Origin: Bacteroidota bacterium
GTDB lineage: Bacteria > Bacteroidota > Bacteroidia > Flavobacteriales > Flavobacteriaceae
Length of the DNA stretch: 64,000 nucleotides
Assembly: GCA_023387965.1 (NCBI GenBank)
Contig: JAEWHE010000015.1
Span: 219,547 to 283,546 of the forward strand
Direction of reading: 5' to 3'
Part shown: positions 17,384 through 27,719 of the stretch, in pieces
Layout of the letters: every line of letters begins with the position of its first letter
How positions within the stretch are numbered: the stretch's first letter is position 1
Notes under the pieces: model-generated
What the model was told of the DNA's origin: nothing
The model's database searches: none
The model's input: only the letters and a program-made list of their open reading frames with translations
Translations under genes and position numbers: made by a program

Positions 17384-20300
17384 ATGGTATCTTTTAATTA
17401 CAAGAAATGGAACACCATTATTGGTTGGACCGTTTTTGCGATTGCCCTCCTTGTTTACGCCTTAACTGTTGAACCTACTTTAAGTTTCTGGGATTGTGGC
17501 GAATATATTTCTACCGCTGCGAAATTAGAAGTTGGGCATCCTCCTGGAGCTCCGCTTTTTCAGATGATTGGTGCGTTTTTCTCCATGTTTGCATTAGAGC
17601 CAAGTCAGGTAGCTTTAATGGTGAATTTCATGTCGGTTTTATCGAGTGCGTTTACCATTTTATTCATGTTTTGGTCGCTCACGATGTTACTGAAAAAATT
17701 AGTTTCCACCACAAGCGAGTTCAATAATTCTAATGCATTTGCCGTTTTAGGAAGTGCTGCAGTAGCAAGTTTGGCCTATACTTTTTCTGATAGTTTTTGG
17801 TATAATGCCGTAGAAGCAGAAGTTTATGCCATGGCAAGTTTGTTCATTGCGGTCTTACTATGGTTAGGATTGCGTTGGGAACAAGAAATGGATTTGCCAA
17901 GAGGAAATCGATGGTTATTGTTGATTGCTTTGGTAATCGGACTTTCTTTTGGGGTTCACTTCATGGCATTGTTAACGATTCCGTCGATTGGATTTATTTA
18001 TTATTTCAAAAATTATCCGAAAATTACTGTTAAAAATTTTGTCATTGCTAATATTGTGATGGTTTCGGTGTTGCTTTTTATCTTCAAATTATTGTTGCCA
18101 TTAACAATGGGATTCTTTGGAAATGCAGAAGTTTTCATGGTAAATAATTTGGGATTGCCGTTTAATTCAGGAACCATTTTTGTGACGGTAGCGTTAATTG
18201 CCTTCTTTTATTTTGGTTTAAAATATACTCGTGAAAAAGGAAAAGTTCAGGCAAATACGTTGATACTTTGTATTCTTTTTATCTTGATTGGTTTTTCAAC
18301 TTGGATGATGTTACCGATTCGTGCGAATGCAAATGTGGTAATTAACGAAAATAAACCTTCGGATGCACGAGAAGTTTTGGCCTATTATAACCGTGAACAA
18401 TATGGAGCCAATCCTCTTTTTTACGGACCACAATTTTCTGATACTTATGCAGGTTTAGACAAAGAAAATCCTTATTTGGATAAAAAACCAAATTACGAGC
18501 GTGATTACAAACTTGGCAAATATGTAATTGTCAATAATTATAAAAATGCAGAGCAAAATTCTGACGATAACCACAAAGCATTTTTGCCAAGAATGTGGAG
18601 TCCGGAACATGCCGAAAATTACATGAGATTCTCTAAAGTTTTGAATTTTAGATTAGATCCTACTTATGATTACGCTTCAGATTTGCCACAATACGGGATT
18701 GATCCACGCCAACTTTCGGAAGAAGAATTGATGCATTATGGTGCACAAATTCGTTTGGAAATGGAGAAAAACGTGCAACAATTTCGCGCGGCTTATGCTT
18801 CTGGAGATATTGAAATTGACGGTTATCATAAATTTTTGAAAACTTATGGCGATTATTTAATTATCGACAAGCCTTCTGCCGGAGATAATTTTCAGTTTTT
18901 ATTCGAATATCAATTTGGATACATGTACTGGAGATATTTAATGTGGAACTTTGCGGGAAGACAAAACGACAACCAAGGACGGTACGATAATTTTGACGGA
19001 AATTGGTTGAGCGGAATTAAATTTGTTGATGAAGCCAGATTAGGTTCTCAAGAAAATTTACCCGATGATGCATTGAATAACAAAGGAAGAAACATTTATT
19101 ACTTTCTACCATTTATTTTAGCGGTTATCGGTTTGGTTTATCACGCTAATAAAGATTTGAAAAGCTTTTACGTTCTGCTAGTATTATTTTTATTTACCGG
19201 ATTAGTGTTGAAAATTTACCTAAACGAGAGACCTTTTGAACCACGCGAAAGAGATTATGCTTTGGTAGGTTCATTCTACGTCTTTGCCATGTGGATTGGT
19301 TATGGAGTTTATGCAATTTATGATACGGTAAAAAAATATTTGTCACCAAAAATTGCTGCACCAGTAATCATAGCTACTACAATGTTAGCGGCACCAGTTT
19401 TAATGGCAGTTCAAAACTGGGACGATCACGACCGCTCAGGAAAATACACGGCAATTGCCATGGCAAAAAATTATTTAGAATCGTGTGACCAAAATGCCAT
19501 TCTATTTACAATTGGGGATAACGACACTTTCCCACTTTGGTATGCTCAAGAAATTGAAGGAATTAGAACCGATGTGAGAATCGTCAATACCAGTCTTTTC
19601 ATGACAGATTGGTATATTGATCAAATGAAAGCCAAAGCGTACAAATCCGAGCCATTGCCTATTTCCTTCGAACACCATCAATATGTTGGCGATAAGTTAG
19701 ACTATGTCATTTATCGACCTCAAACCGAAAATCGTTGGAATATTCAGGATTTGATGTCCTTTATTGCCTTAGATGATCCACGAACAATGGTTGATTTGCC
19801 AAACGGACAAAAAGTACACTTTTTCCCAACCAATAAAATCAGAATTCCGGTAGACAAACAAGCTGTGATGGCAAATAAAGTGGTTTCGGCTCAAGCAATG
19901 GATTCAGTTGTTCCATACATCGATTTAGATATTAAAGGCAATGCTTTGTACAAAAATCGCTTGATGATGTTGAATATTGTGGCAAACAACAATTGGAAAC
20001 GACCAATTTATTTTTCTCCGGGAAGTTTTGGCGATGACGATTATCTTTGGATGAAAGATTATTTGCAACTTGATGGAATTGTTTACAAATTAGTTCCAAT
20101 AAAAACGCCTTTGGAAAAAGCTGCAAGCCCAATGGATATGGGACAAATTGATTCTGAAAAAATGTTTGGCATTGTTTCAAAATGGGATTGGGGAAATAGC
20201 GGTAGCACCGAAATTTACCACGATCCGGAAACCCGCAAAAACAGCATCAGTTACCGTACGAATTTGGCTCGCTTGATGGAGCAATTGATAAATGAAGGCA

Positions 20301-20665
20301 AAACAGACCAAGCCAAAAAAATTATTGAAATGGCAATGACCAATATGCCAATTGAACAATTTGGTTTTTACAGTTTTGTGGAACCTTTCGCTGCCGGTTA
20401 TTATGAAGTAGGAGAGAAGGCAAAAGCCAGAGAAACCCTAACCACGTTGATTAAAAAATACCAGCAAAATCTTACGCATTACAAAACGTTTTCACCAAGC
20501 GAACAAAACACATATTACATCGAAATCATTACAGATATCGAACGTTACAGAAGTTTGCTCGAAACCATGAAAGATCGCGGAGATATGGAGTTTTATAATG
20601 CTTCTAAAAAAGATTTTAATTCGTATAACGCGATGTTTAAACAGTTCAAGCGTGATTTTGAATAA
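17384..20665 (+). CDS. DUF2723 membrane protein (GT117-type O-mannosyltransferase-like)
   Basis: The 1093-residue protein has many membrane segments in its first 650 residues, then a large soluble region with helical-repeat character at the C-terminus. The N-terminal loop ends in FWDCGEYISTAAKLEVGHPP, the acidic motif of DUF2723. As I recall, human TMEM260 of this family is a protein O-mannosyltransferase (CAZy GT117), so a lipid-linked sugar transfer to exported proteins is plausible. Flavobacteria do O-glycosylate secreted proteins. The assignment to a specific donor or target is inference. Confidence 0.88.
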   Translation: MVSFNYKKWNTIIGWTVFAIALLVYALTVEPTLSFWDCGEYISTAAKLEVGHPPGAPLFQMIGAFFSMFALEPSQVALMVNFMSVLSSAFTILFMFWSLTMLLKKLVSTTSEFNNSNAFAVLGSAAVASLAYTFSDSFWYNAVEAEVYAMASLFIAVLLWLGLRWEQEMDLPRGNRWLLLIALVIGLSFGVHFMALLTIPSIGFIYYFKNYPKITVKNFVIANIVMVSVLLFIFKLLLPLTMGFFGNAEVFMVNNLGLPFNSGTIFVTVALIAFFYFGLKYTREKGKVQANTLILCILFILIGFSTWMMLPIRANANVVINENKPSDAREVLAYYNREQYGANPLFYGPQFSDTYAGLDKENPYLDKKPNYERDYKLGKYVIVNNYKNAEQNSDDNHKAFLPRMWSPEHAENYMRFSKVLNFRLDPTYDYASDLPQYGIDPRQLSEEELMHYGAQIRLEMEKNVQQFRAAYASGDIEIDGYHKFLKTYGDYLIIDKPSAGDNFQFLFEYQFGYMYWRYLMWNFAGRQNDNQGRYDNFDGNWLSGIKFVDEARLGSQENLPDDALNNKGRNIYYFLPFILAVIGLVYHANKDLKSFYVLLVLFLFTGLVLKIYLNERPFEPRERDYALVGSFYVFAMWIGYGVYAIYDTVKKYLSPKIAAPVIIATTMLAAPVLMAVQNWDDHDRSGKYTAIAMAKNYLESCDQNAILFTIGDNDTFPLWYAQEIEGIRTDVRIVNTSLFMTDWYIDQMKAKAYKSEPLPISFEHHQYVGDKLDYVIYRPQTENRWNIQDLMSFIALDDPRTMVDLPNGQKVHFFPTNKIRIPVDKQAVMANKVVSAQAMDSVVPYIDLDIKGNALYKNRLMMLNIVANNNWKRPIYFSPGSFGDDDYLWMKDYLQLDGIVYKLVPIKTPLEKAASPMDMGQIDSEKMFGIVSKWDWGNSGSTEIYHDPETRKNSISYRTNLARLMEQLINEGKTDQAKKIIEMAMTNMPIEQFGFYSFVEPFAAGYYEVGEKAKARETLTTLIKKYQQNLTHYKTFSPSEQNTYYIEIITDIERYRSLLETMKDRGDMEFYNASKKDFNSYNAMFKQFKRDFE

Positions 20666-20685
20666 AATATAATTTCGTAAATTAG

Positions 20686-20718
20686 TGCCGATGCGATTTG
20701 TATCGGCATTTTTTTTTA
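20686..20718 (+). terminator. Terminator after the DUF2723 gene
   Basis: TGCCGAT and ATCGGCA form a perfect stem with a 9-nt loop, followed by ten T. It separates this gene from the deacetylase gene. Confidence 0.87.
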
Positions 20719-20722
20719 TAGT

Positions 20723-21364
20723 ATGAAAATGGATATTATGTGGGTCAAAACCAATCGACTAATTAAGTGGATTTTTTCAGGATTGGTTTGGGAAATTCCA
20801 AATCGGGACAACAAAATTTTCCTCACTTTTGACGATGGTCCAATGCCCGGAATTACTGATTTTGTTTTAGACGAATTAAAAAAGAATAATGTTCAGGCAA
20901 CTTTTTTTTGCATTGGGAAAAATATCGAAGCGCATCCGGATTTGTTTTCGAGAATCATCAACGAAGGTCATTCCGTAGGTAATCACACTCAGAATCATGT
21001 AAAAGGTTGGGATGTTTCTTTAGAAAAATATCTTGAAAATGCTCAAGAATGTCACAATCAAATAGAAAATTTGAGCGATAAAAAGCCCCATTTATTTCGT
21101 CCGCCTTACGGCAAAATTAAATTTTCTCAGGCAAAGGCGCTCAAGAAATTAGATTACAAAATAATTATGTGGGACGTTTTGAGCGTGGATTATGATGCCA
21201 ATGTTTCTCCCGAAAAATGCTTGGATAATGTTGTCAAAAATACCCAAAGGGGAAGCATCATCGTTTTTCATGACAGTTTAAAAGCTGCCACAAACGTAAA
21301 ATTTGCTTTGCCAAAAGCCATCGAAATTTTGAAAAGCAAAGGATTTATTTTTGATAAAATCTAA
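20723..21364 (+). CDS. Polysaccharide deacetylase family protein (NodB fold)
   Basis: This 213-residue NodB-type metal-dependent deacetylase removes N- or O-acetyl groups from glycans such as peptidoglycan or chitooligosaccharides. Motif 1 is LTFDDGP (catalytic Asp and metal Asp), motif 2 is GNHTQNH (metal His pair), motif 3 is RPPYG, and the late His is in VFHDS. There is no signal peptide or membrane anchor, which is odd for an envelope enzyme. The start could also be the internal Met at residue 4 or 6. It ends tail-to-tail with the thioredoxin-like gene, sharing 4 bp. Confidence 0.93.
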   Translation: MKMDIMWVKTNRLIKWIFSGLVWEIPNRDNKIFLTFDDGPMPGITDFVLDELKKNNVQATFFCIGKNIEAHPDLFSRIINEGHSVGNHTQNHVKGWDVSLEKYLENAQECHNQIENLSDKKPHLFRPPYGKIKFSQAKALKKLDYKIIMWDVLSVDYDANVSPEKCLDNVVKNTQRGSIIVFHDSLKAATNVKFALPKAIEILKSKGFIFDKI

Positions 21365-21657
21365 AGTTGTTCATTAACGATGGTGATGATAGAATTGGCA
21401 TCTAATTCTCCGGATTGACGCCATACCATTTGCCCATTTTTATAAATCATCAAAGTTGGTAATCCTTTGATGCGAAGTGCTTCGGCAAGTTCCTGATTTT
21501 TATCTACATCAATTTTTATCACTTTAGCTTTATCTCCCAAAGCTGCCGCAACATCACGAATTACCGGATGCATCGAAACCGATTGCTCATTCCATTCGGT
21601 ATAAAAGTCAATTAAAACCGGCACTTGTGCACTAATTAGTTCTCCAAATTTTGACAT
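21361..21657 (-). CDS. Thioredoxin-fold protein lacking the CXXC motif
   Basis: The 98-residue protein matches thioredoxin over its whole length, including LIDFYTEW, VIKIDVDKNQELAEALRIKG and the cis-proline block GLPTLMIYKNG. Where thioredoxin has WCGPC it has WNEQS, and the whole protein contains no cysteine. It therefore cannot do dithiol redox chemistry and is more likely a binding or chaperone-type protein. It is alone on its strand between the deacetylase and metallophosphoesterase genes. Confidence 0.9.
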   Translation of the reverse strand: MSKFGELISAQVPVLIDFYTEWNEQSVSMHPVIRDVAAALGDKAKVIKIDVDKNQELAEALRIKGLPTLMIYKNGQMVWRQSGELDANSIITIVNEQL

Positions 21658-21730
21658 ATAATCAAGTTTTACTCGTAGATTTAATTCTAAATTACAACAA
21701 TTTTACTACAAATGTAGCATTTTTACCGAA

Positions 21731-22960
21731 TTATGATATATTTCCTGATTTTTTTAATTCGAGCACTGTAATTTCCGGCATAATTCCTACACGACCAGGA
21801 TAGGCATGAAAGCCAAAACCACGGTTTACATACAAATATTTTTTATTGGCTTCATACAATCCAGCCCATTGAGGATAACGGTATTGAACCGGACTCCACT
21901 TGATAAATCCAGGAATTTCAATCCCAAATTGAAAGCCATGTGTGTGTCCTGAAAGCGTCAGTTGGTAATTTCCGGCGTGATTTTTCACTTCAAAATCCCA
22001 ATGCGACGGGTCATGACTCAATAATATTTTAAAATCTTTTTTCGTCAATCCTTGTGAGGCTTTCGCTAAATCACCGGCTTGTTTGAATCCAACACCCCAA
22101 TTTTCCACTCCAACCAATGCTATTTCGTCACTGCCTTTTTTCAACTTCAGGTTTTCGTTGAGCAAAAGTTTAAAGTCAATCATTTGGTGCAAATCCTTAA
22201 TATCTTCAAAATTTTTAATTTTCGCTTGCTCCGTAGGCCAAGTGATGTATTCGCCATAATCGTGATTTCCTAACACAGAAAATTTTCCAAATTCAGGCGT
22301 TTTTATTTTTTTAAAAGTATTAATCCACGGATGCATTTCTGTGGCATGCGTATTCACAATATCGCCGGTAAAAAGAATAATGTCGGCTTCTTGCTGATTA
22401 ATCAAGTCGATTGCGTATTCAATTTTTTCTTTGCTATCAAAACTTCCGCTGTGAATATCAGAAATTTGCAAAACTTTAAAACCGTCGAAACTGTCAGGTA
22501 AATCAGGAAATTGAACCGTTTTTTTTCGTACTTTAAAATTGTATTTGCCAATCGTCATCCCGTAAATTAAGGAAAGAAACGGAATGGCGGCAACTCCCAA
22601 AGCGGTTTGACTTACAAATTTTCTTCGTTCTGGTAGAAAACTGCTTTGGTTTTGATGGGTAATTTTCGCATAAATTCCGTAAAAAATTCTCCAAATATCT
22701 TCACCAAATAAAATGACCATGATAATGATTTTCGGCAATAGCGTGAGTAAAATCAATCCAAATGTAATCAAGGATTGACGGTTTTGCCCAACCGCACGAT
22801 CAAATTGACTCAACGAATAAATCACATAAATAATGACTACGATGGAGAGAATTTGGTATGAAAAAACAATCCATTTGTGTCTTATAGCAGTTTTAAAAGC
22901 TTGAAAGGCGTAAATTTCTATCACCAATAAGACAGAAATAAAAAGAATCCAACGCAACAT
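21731..22960 (-). CDS. Membrane-anchored metallophosphoesterase
   Basis: The 409-residue protein has four predicted membrane segments in its first 135 residues, with the basic sequence ERRKFVSQ before the last. A calcineurin-like phosphoesterase domain follows, with the metal-site motifs LQISDIHSGS, LFTGDIVN, VLGNHDYGEY, LLSHDPSHWD and SGHTHGFQFG. The order and residues match the YkuE/YaeI-like group, some of which hydrolyse lipid phosphoesters. The substrate here is unknown. Confidence 0.93.
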   Translation of the reverse strand: MLRWILFISVLLVIEIYAFQAFKTAIRHKWIVFSYQILSIVVIIYVIYSLSQFDRAVGQNRQSLITFGLILLTLLPKIIIMVILFGEDIWRIFYGIYAKITHQNQSSFLPERRKFVSQTALGVAAIPFLSLIYGMTIGKYNFKVRKKTVQFPDLPDSFDGFKVLQISDIHSGSFDSKEKIEYAIDLINQQEADIILFTGDIVNTHATEMHPWINTFKKIKTPEFGKFSVLGNHDYGEYITWPTEQAKIKNFEDIKDLHQMIDFKLLLNENLKLKKGSDEIALVGVENWGVGFKQAGDLAKASQGLTKKDFKILLSHDPSHWDFEVKNHAGNYQLTLSGHTHGFQFGIEIPGFIKWSPVQYRYPQWAGLYEANKKYLYVNRGFGFHAYPGRVGIMPEITVLELKKSGNIS

Positions 22961-23188
22961 ATATAAAGTTTCGACAAAGAAAATAAATTCTTAAAATCTA
23001 TCGCCAATCGTTTGATAAATTTTAACGTTACCGAAATTTAACTACGATTATCTAATCCAAATTATGTGAGAAATTTCAATCAAAAAATTTAAACGTTAAA
23101 ATTTTTACGAGTCGTTCGATTATCTTCCCAAATAAAATAAATATCAGTAAAAACGAAAAGGTAATTATTTTTATTTAATCTAAATAAA

Positions 23189-23196
23189 TAAATTTG
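23189..23196 (+). promoter_or_regulatory. -7 element upstream of the FISUMP/GEVED gene
   Basis: TAAATTTG lies 24 nt before the ATG in a very AT-rich gap of 260 bp. No clear -33 TTG is present. Confidence 0.5.
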
Positions 23197-23220
23197 TAGC
23201 GATTAAATAAATACATTTCA

Positions 23221-24702
23221 ATGAAAAAAAATTATCTTAAACCGATGCTTTTCGTAGCATTTTCTTTGTTGTTTTCAAAAGAAATTTCGGCGCAAAATAC
23301 CTGCAATGATCCCGGAAATAACCCCGGCGATTTAGGCTGTGTGACTTTTACCTACGGAAACGTTCAAACGACTTATACAACTGTTCGCGGCGAAGATGGA
23401 AACATTTGGCTACAACAAAATTTAGGAAGCGATCAAGTGGCAACTTCTGCAACGGATGCGGCTGCTTTTGGCGATCTTTTTCAATGGGGAAGATGGGACG
23501 ACGGACATCAAAAACGTAATTCCCCTATTTCAGATGCAATGCCAACCCCAAATAATCCTACTGGTTTGGCTGAAGTTTCAGAATTTTTAACTGCCTCTTC
23601 AGATTGGTGGGCAGATGGTGTAATTTCTGATAAATGGGAAATCGAAAATCCTGCGGAAGTTACTGAAGATAACGGTTGTGATCCTTGCAAAGCACTTGGA
23701 AACGGTTGGGAAATGCCCACGCAATATGACTGGGAAGATATCGTAGCGGCAGAAAATATTGAAGATATTAGTTCGGCTTTTACGAGCAATTTGAAGTTGA
23801 CAGTAGCTGGTTCACGAAACGCGTCCGGAGGCTTTAATTTTGAAGCGCAACGCGGATATTATTGGAGCAAAACGACTACTACTTATAGCAATTACGCTAA
23901 ATATTTGTATTACAGCAATGCTATTGTAAATCCGGCGGCAGGAACCAATAGAAAATATGGAAATGCAGTAAGGTGTCTTAAAAAATTCGTTCCGCCAACA
24001 TACTGCGAAGTTGGAGTTGATTTTGACGTAGAACCAATTACAAGAGTGATTTTTGCAGATATCAATAATGTTACCAGCGAAGTGGTAAATGCAACTCCTG
24101 CTTACGAAGATTTTACTGATGTTATAGGAAATGTAATTGCAGGCGAAAATTATCAACTCGAAGTGCAAGGAAACACAGTTGGATTTGTTCATGACATTCG
24201 AGCGTTTTTCGATTGGAACAATGACGGAATTTTTGATATGCAAACCGAATTTATAACTGCTTCGTTACCAATTTCAAACGGGATTGATGGTGTTCATGTT
24301 TTGATTCCGGTAACGGTTCCGGCAGATGCTTTTAAAGGTCAAATCAGGATGAGAATTATCAAAGACCAATGGAATGTGTACGAAGAAGGTGAATTTGACG
24401 CTTGCTTAAACGCTTATTATGGTCAGGTTGAAGACTATACTTTAAATGTTCAAACTGCCTTAAATGTTGACAAATTTAATGTTGCCGAAATTTTGGTTTA
24501 CCCAAATCCGTCCAACGGAATTTTTCAAATTCAATCAAAAGAATTGGTTCAGTCAGTCGAAATTTACAACCAAATTGGACAAAAAATTCTGGTGAAAAAC
24601 ACTTCTGAAATTAATATTACCAACCAACCGCAAGGCATTTACTTCGTAAAAATAAATATGGAAAACGGTTTGACTTTCACTAAAAAAGTGGTTAAAAAGT
24701 AA
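23221..24702 (+). CDS. T9SS-secreted FISUMP/GEVED-domain protein
   Basis: The 493-residue protein has a signal peptide (about 1-24, ending ISAQ). A FISUMP-like domain follows (GEDGNIWLQQNLGS, ALGNGWEMPTQYDWEDI, GYYWSKTT, YGNAVRCLK; about 55-260). Then comes a GEVED domain (AFFDWNNDGIFD, GQVEDYTLNV; about 290-410). The last 80 residues are a type A T9SS sorting domain (ILVYPNPSNGIFQIQS, GIYFVKINMENG, KKVVKK). It is thus a cell-surface or secreted protein exported by the type IX system. Ligand and role are unknown. It is flanked by its own promoter and terminator. Confidence 0.92.
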   Translation: MKKNYLKPMLFVAFSLLFSKEISAQNTCNDPGNNPGDLGCVTFTYGNVQTTYTTVRGEDGNIWLQQNLGSDQVATSATDAAAFGDLFQWGRWDDGHQKRNSPISDAMPTPNNPTGLAEVSEFLTASSDWWADGVISDKWEIENPAEVTEDNGCDPCKALGNGWEMPTQYDWEDIVAAENIEDISSAFTSNLKLTVAGSRNASGGFNFEAQRGYYWSKTTTTYSNYAKYLYYSNAIVNPAAGTNRKYGNAVRCLKKFVPPTYCEVGVDFDVEPITRVIFADINNVTSEVVNATPAYEDFTDVIGNVIAGENYQLEVQGNTVGFVHDIRAFFDWNNDGIFDMQTEFITASLPISNGIDGVHVLIPVTVPADAFKGQIRMRIIKDQWNVYEEGEFDACLNAYYGQVEDYTLNVQTALNVDKFNVAEILVYPNPSNGIFQIQSKELVQSVEIYNQIGQKILVKNTSEINITNQPQGIYFVKINMENGLTFTKKVVKK

Positions 24703-24742
24703 ATTGTATTTCATTTTAGTTAGTTTTTTGTTTTTAAAGTGG

Positions 24743-24780
24743 AAAAACCGGTGTCGAAACATTTCGTGCCGGTTTTTTTT
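24743..24780 (+). terminator. Terminator after the FISUMP/GEVED gene
   Basis: AAAAACCGG and CCGGTTTTT form a stem around a 17-nt loop that can itself pair (CGAAA/TTTCG), followed by T. Confidence 0.82.
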
Positions 24781-24803
24781 ATCGGGCAATGCGTTTGTTT
24801 TTG

Positions 24804-24811
24804 TATTTTTG
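24804..24811 (+). promoter_or_regulatory. -7 element upstream of polA
   Basis: TATTTTTG lies 19 nt before the polA ATG. The -33 region is poor. Confidence 0.45.
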
Positions 24812-24830
24812 AAGTCATCAAAATAAAAAT

Positions 24831-27662
24831 ATGTCACAACAAAAACGCCTTTTTCTGCTCGACGCTTACGCCTTAATTTTCAGAGGATATTACGCTTTTA
24901 TCAAAAATCCCCGAATCAACTCAAAAGGGATGGATACTTCTGCCATCATGGGTTTTATGAATTCGCTTTTGGATTTAATCAAAAGAGAAAAACCTGACCA
25001 TTTGGCGGTTGCTTTTGACAAAGAAGGAAGTGCCGTGAGAAGCGAAATGTTTTCCGATTATAAAGCCAATCGCGATGCCACGCCAGAAGCCATTTTAATA
25101 GCCATTCCATATATTCACCGTTTGCTTCAAGCCATGCATATTCCTATTATCGAATTGGCGGGTTGCGAGGCAGATGATCTCATTGGGACGGTCGCAAAAC
25201 AAGCCGAAAAAGAAAATTTTAAAGTGTTCATGGTAACGCCAGACAAGGATTTTGCGCAATTAGTTACTGAAAATATTTTTATGTACAAACCCGCCCGAAT
25301 GGGGAACGGAATCGAAATTTGGGGAATTCCCGAAGTTTTGGAAAAATTTGAAATCGAAAGACCAGAACAAGTCATCGATTTCTTAGGAATGATGGGAGAT
25401 GCCGTTGATAATATTCCTGGTTTACCAGGTGTTGGCGAAAAAACAGCCAAGAAATTTTTAAAAGAATATGGTTCGATGGAAAACCTTTTGGCCAACACGC
25501 ACGAGCTCAAAGGAAAAATGAAAGAAAACATCGAGGCTAATAAAGAAAAAGGAATTCTTTCGAAGAAATTAGCCACAATTATTTGCGATTGTGATGTACA
25601 ATTTAATGAAGAAGATTACCAATTGTCGCGACCGAACATTGAGGAAACCGAAGCCATTTTTCAAGAATTAGAATTTCGCCGAATGGCAGAACAATTCGAT
25701 AATTTGTTTAGGACTGATCATAATGCAGCTGTAGCAAATTCGGCGGAAGCCAGATTGTACAAAAAACCACAGCCAGCAAACGACCAGTTTGATTTATTTT
25801 CGGTAAACACTAATTCAGATTCCGGCGAAAGCACGAGCAGTTTTTACAAAACGCTTGAAAACACAGAACATTTTTACCAAACGGTTGAGCCGGGAATGGC
25901 GACAAAATTTTTATTGCAAAATTTACTCAAGCAAACCGCTGTAAGTTTTGACACCGAAACCACCGGAATTGATCCGTTAACGGCAGAATTAGTGGGAATG
26001 TCATTTTCTTGGGAAAAAGGAAAAGGCTTTTACGTTCCCGTTCCGGAAAATCAAGACGAAGCACAAAAAATTGTAGATCAATTTTTGCCTTTCTTCGAAG
26101 CAGAACACATCGAAAAAATTGGTCAGAATTTAAAATATGATTTAAAAATCCTTGCCAATTACGGCGTTGAGGTAAAAGGAAAAATTTTTGACACCATGAT
26201 TGCGCATTATCTCATCAATCCGGATATGCGTCATAATATGGATATTTTATCTGAAACTTATTTGCAATATTCGCCAAAATCCATTGAAGATTTGATTGGT
26301 AAAAAAGGCAAAAACCAGAAAAATATGCGCGATGTTCCGGTGGAAGATGTGAAGGAATATGCAGTTGAAGACGCGGATGTTACGCTTCAATTGAAAGATT
26401 TTTTTGCAGAAGAATTGCAACGTGCCGAAACCCGAAAATTATTTGATGAGATAGAAGTGCCGCTGGTTCCGGTTTTAGCCGATATAGAACGCGAAGGAAT
26501 TAATCTCGATGTGCCTTTTTTGCAAAAACTTTCGGAAGAATTGCAGGCGGATATCAATAAACTCGAAAATCAGATTTACGAAAATGCCGGCGAAAAATTT
26601 AATTTGGCTTCGCCTAAACAATTAGGAGAAATTTTATTTGACAAATTAAAAATCGGTGGCGCAAAACAGAAAAAAACCAAAACCGGACAATACGCAACCG
26701 GCGAAGATGTACTTTCTTATTTAGCGTTGACAAGCCCTTTTGTACAAGATATTTTAGATTGGCGCCAACTCGTAAAACTTCAAAATACTTATGTTGAAGC
26801 CTTGCCGTTACAGGTTTGCGGCAAAACAAATCGCGTTCATACAGATTATATGCAAACCGTGGCGGCAACGGGACGATTGAGTTCTAACAACCCGAATTTG
26901 CAAAATATTCCTATTAGAACCGAACGTGGACGATTGATTAGAAAAGCTTTTATCGCAAGAGATGAAAATTATATTTTGGTTTCTGCCGATTATTCGCAAA
27001 TTGAGTTGAGAATTATTGCGGCTTTAAGTGGCGAAGAAAACATGATAAAATCGTTCCAAAACAACGAAGATATTCATGCCTCAACTGCTTCAAAAGTTTT
27101 CAATATTCCACTTGAAGAAGTTACTCGCGAACAAAGAAGCCATGCGAAAACCGTGAACTTTGGTATTGTTTATGGTGTTTCTGCATTTGGGTTAAGCAAC
27201 CAAACTTCGCTTTCCAGAGCAGAATCTAAAGAATTGATTGACGCTTATTACGAAACGTACCCTCAATTGAAAGCTTACATCCAAGAACAAGTGGAAATTG
27301 CTCGTGAACAAGGATTTGTGCAAACAGTTTCGGGAAGACGTCGTTATTTAAAAGATATCAATTCGCAAAATGCCATGGTAAGAAGTGGTGCCGAAAGAAA
27401 TGCTGTGAATGCGCCAATTCAGGGAAGTGCGGCTGATATTATTAAAATTGCGATGATTAATATTCATCAAAAATTAAAATCAGAAAACTGGAAAAGTAAA
27501 ATGTTGCTGCAGGTTCACGATGAATTGGTGTTTGACGTACATTTAAGCGAACTCGAAAAAATCAAACCAATGATTAAGTTTGAAATGGAAAATGCGTTCA
27601 AAATGTCGGTTCCATTAACGGTAGAATTAGGCGAAGGAAAAAATTGGTTGGAAGCGCATTAA
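24831..27662 (+). CDS. polA: DNA polymerase I
   Basis: The 943-residue enzyme fills gaps and removes RNA primers. All three domains are present. The 5'-3' exonuclease occupies about 1-290 (LLDAYALIFRGYYAF, GCEADDLIGTVA, TPDKDFAQLV). The 3'-5' proofreading domain keeps its catalytic residues: SFDTETTG near 373, GQNLKYDLKIL, and YAVEDADVTLQL. The polymerase domain has SADYSQIELR near 717, KTVNFGIVYG and LLQVHDELVFD near 895. Proofreading is therefore predicted to be active, unlike in Taq polymerase. It is followed 57 bp later by a serine hydrolase gene. Confidence 0.98.
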   Translation: MSQQKRLFLLDAYALIFRGYYAFIKNPRINSKGMDTSAIMGFMNSLLDLIKREKPDHLAVAFDKEGSAVRSEMFSDYKANRDATPEAILIAIPYIHRLLQAMHIPIIELAGCEADDLIGTVAKQAEKENFKVFMVTPDKDFAQLVTENIFMYKPARMGNGIEIWGIPEVLEKFEIERPEQVIDFLGMMGDAVDNIPGLPGVGEKTAKKFLKEYGSMENLLANTHELKGKMKENIEANKEKGILSKKLATIICDCDVQFNEEDYQLSRPNIEETEAIFQELEFRRMAEQFDNLFRTDHNAAVANSAEARLYKKPQPANDQFDLFSVNTNSDSGESTSSFYKTLENTEHFYQTVEPGMATKFLLQNLLKQTAVSFDTETTGIDPLTAELVGMSFSWEKGKGFYVPVPENQDEAQKIVDQFLPFFEAEHIEKIGQNLKYDLKILANYGVEVKGKIFDTMIAHYLINPDMRHNMDILSETYLQYSPKSIEDLIGKKGKNQKNMRDVPVEDVKEYAVEDADVTLQLKDFFAEELQRAETRKLFDEIEVPLVPVLADIEREGINLDVPFLQKLSEELQADINKLENQIYENAGEKFNLASPKQLGEILFDKLKIGGAKQKKTKTGQYATGEDVLSYLALTSPFVQDILDWRQLVKLQNTYVEALPLQVCGKTNRVHTDYMQTVAATGRLSSNNPNLQNIPIRTERGRLIRKAFIARDENYILVSADYSQIELRIIAALSGEENMIKSFQNNEDIHASTASKVFNIPLEEVTREQRSHAKTVNFGIVYGVSAFGLSNQTSLSRAESKELIDAYYETYPQLKAYIQEQVEIAREQGFVQTVSGRRRYLKDINSQNAMVRSGAERNAVNAPIQGSAADIIKIAMINIHQKLKSENWKSKMLLQVHDELVFDVHLSELEKIKPMIKFEMENAFKMSVPLTVELGEGKNWLEAH

Positions 27663-27719
27663 TTTGATTCAATAAAATCGGAAAAATATCGTTCTGTTAA
27701 AAAATATCTTTTTTGAAAA

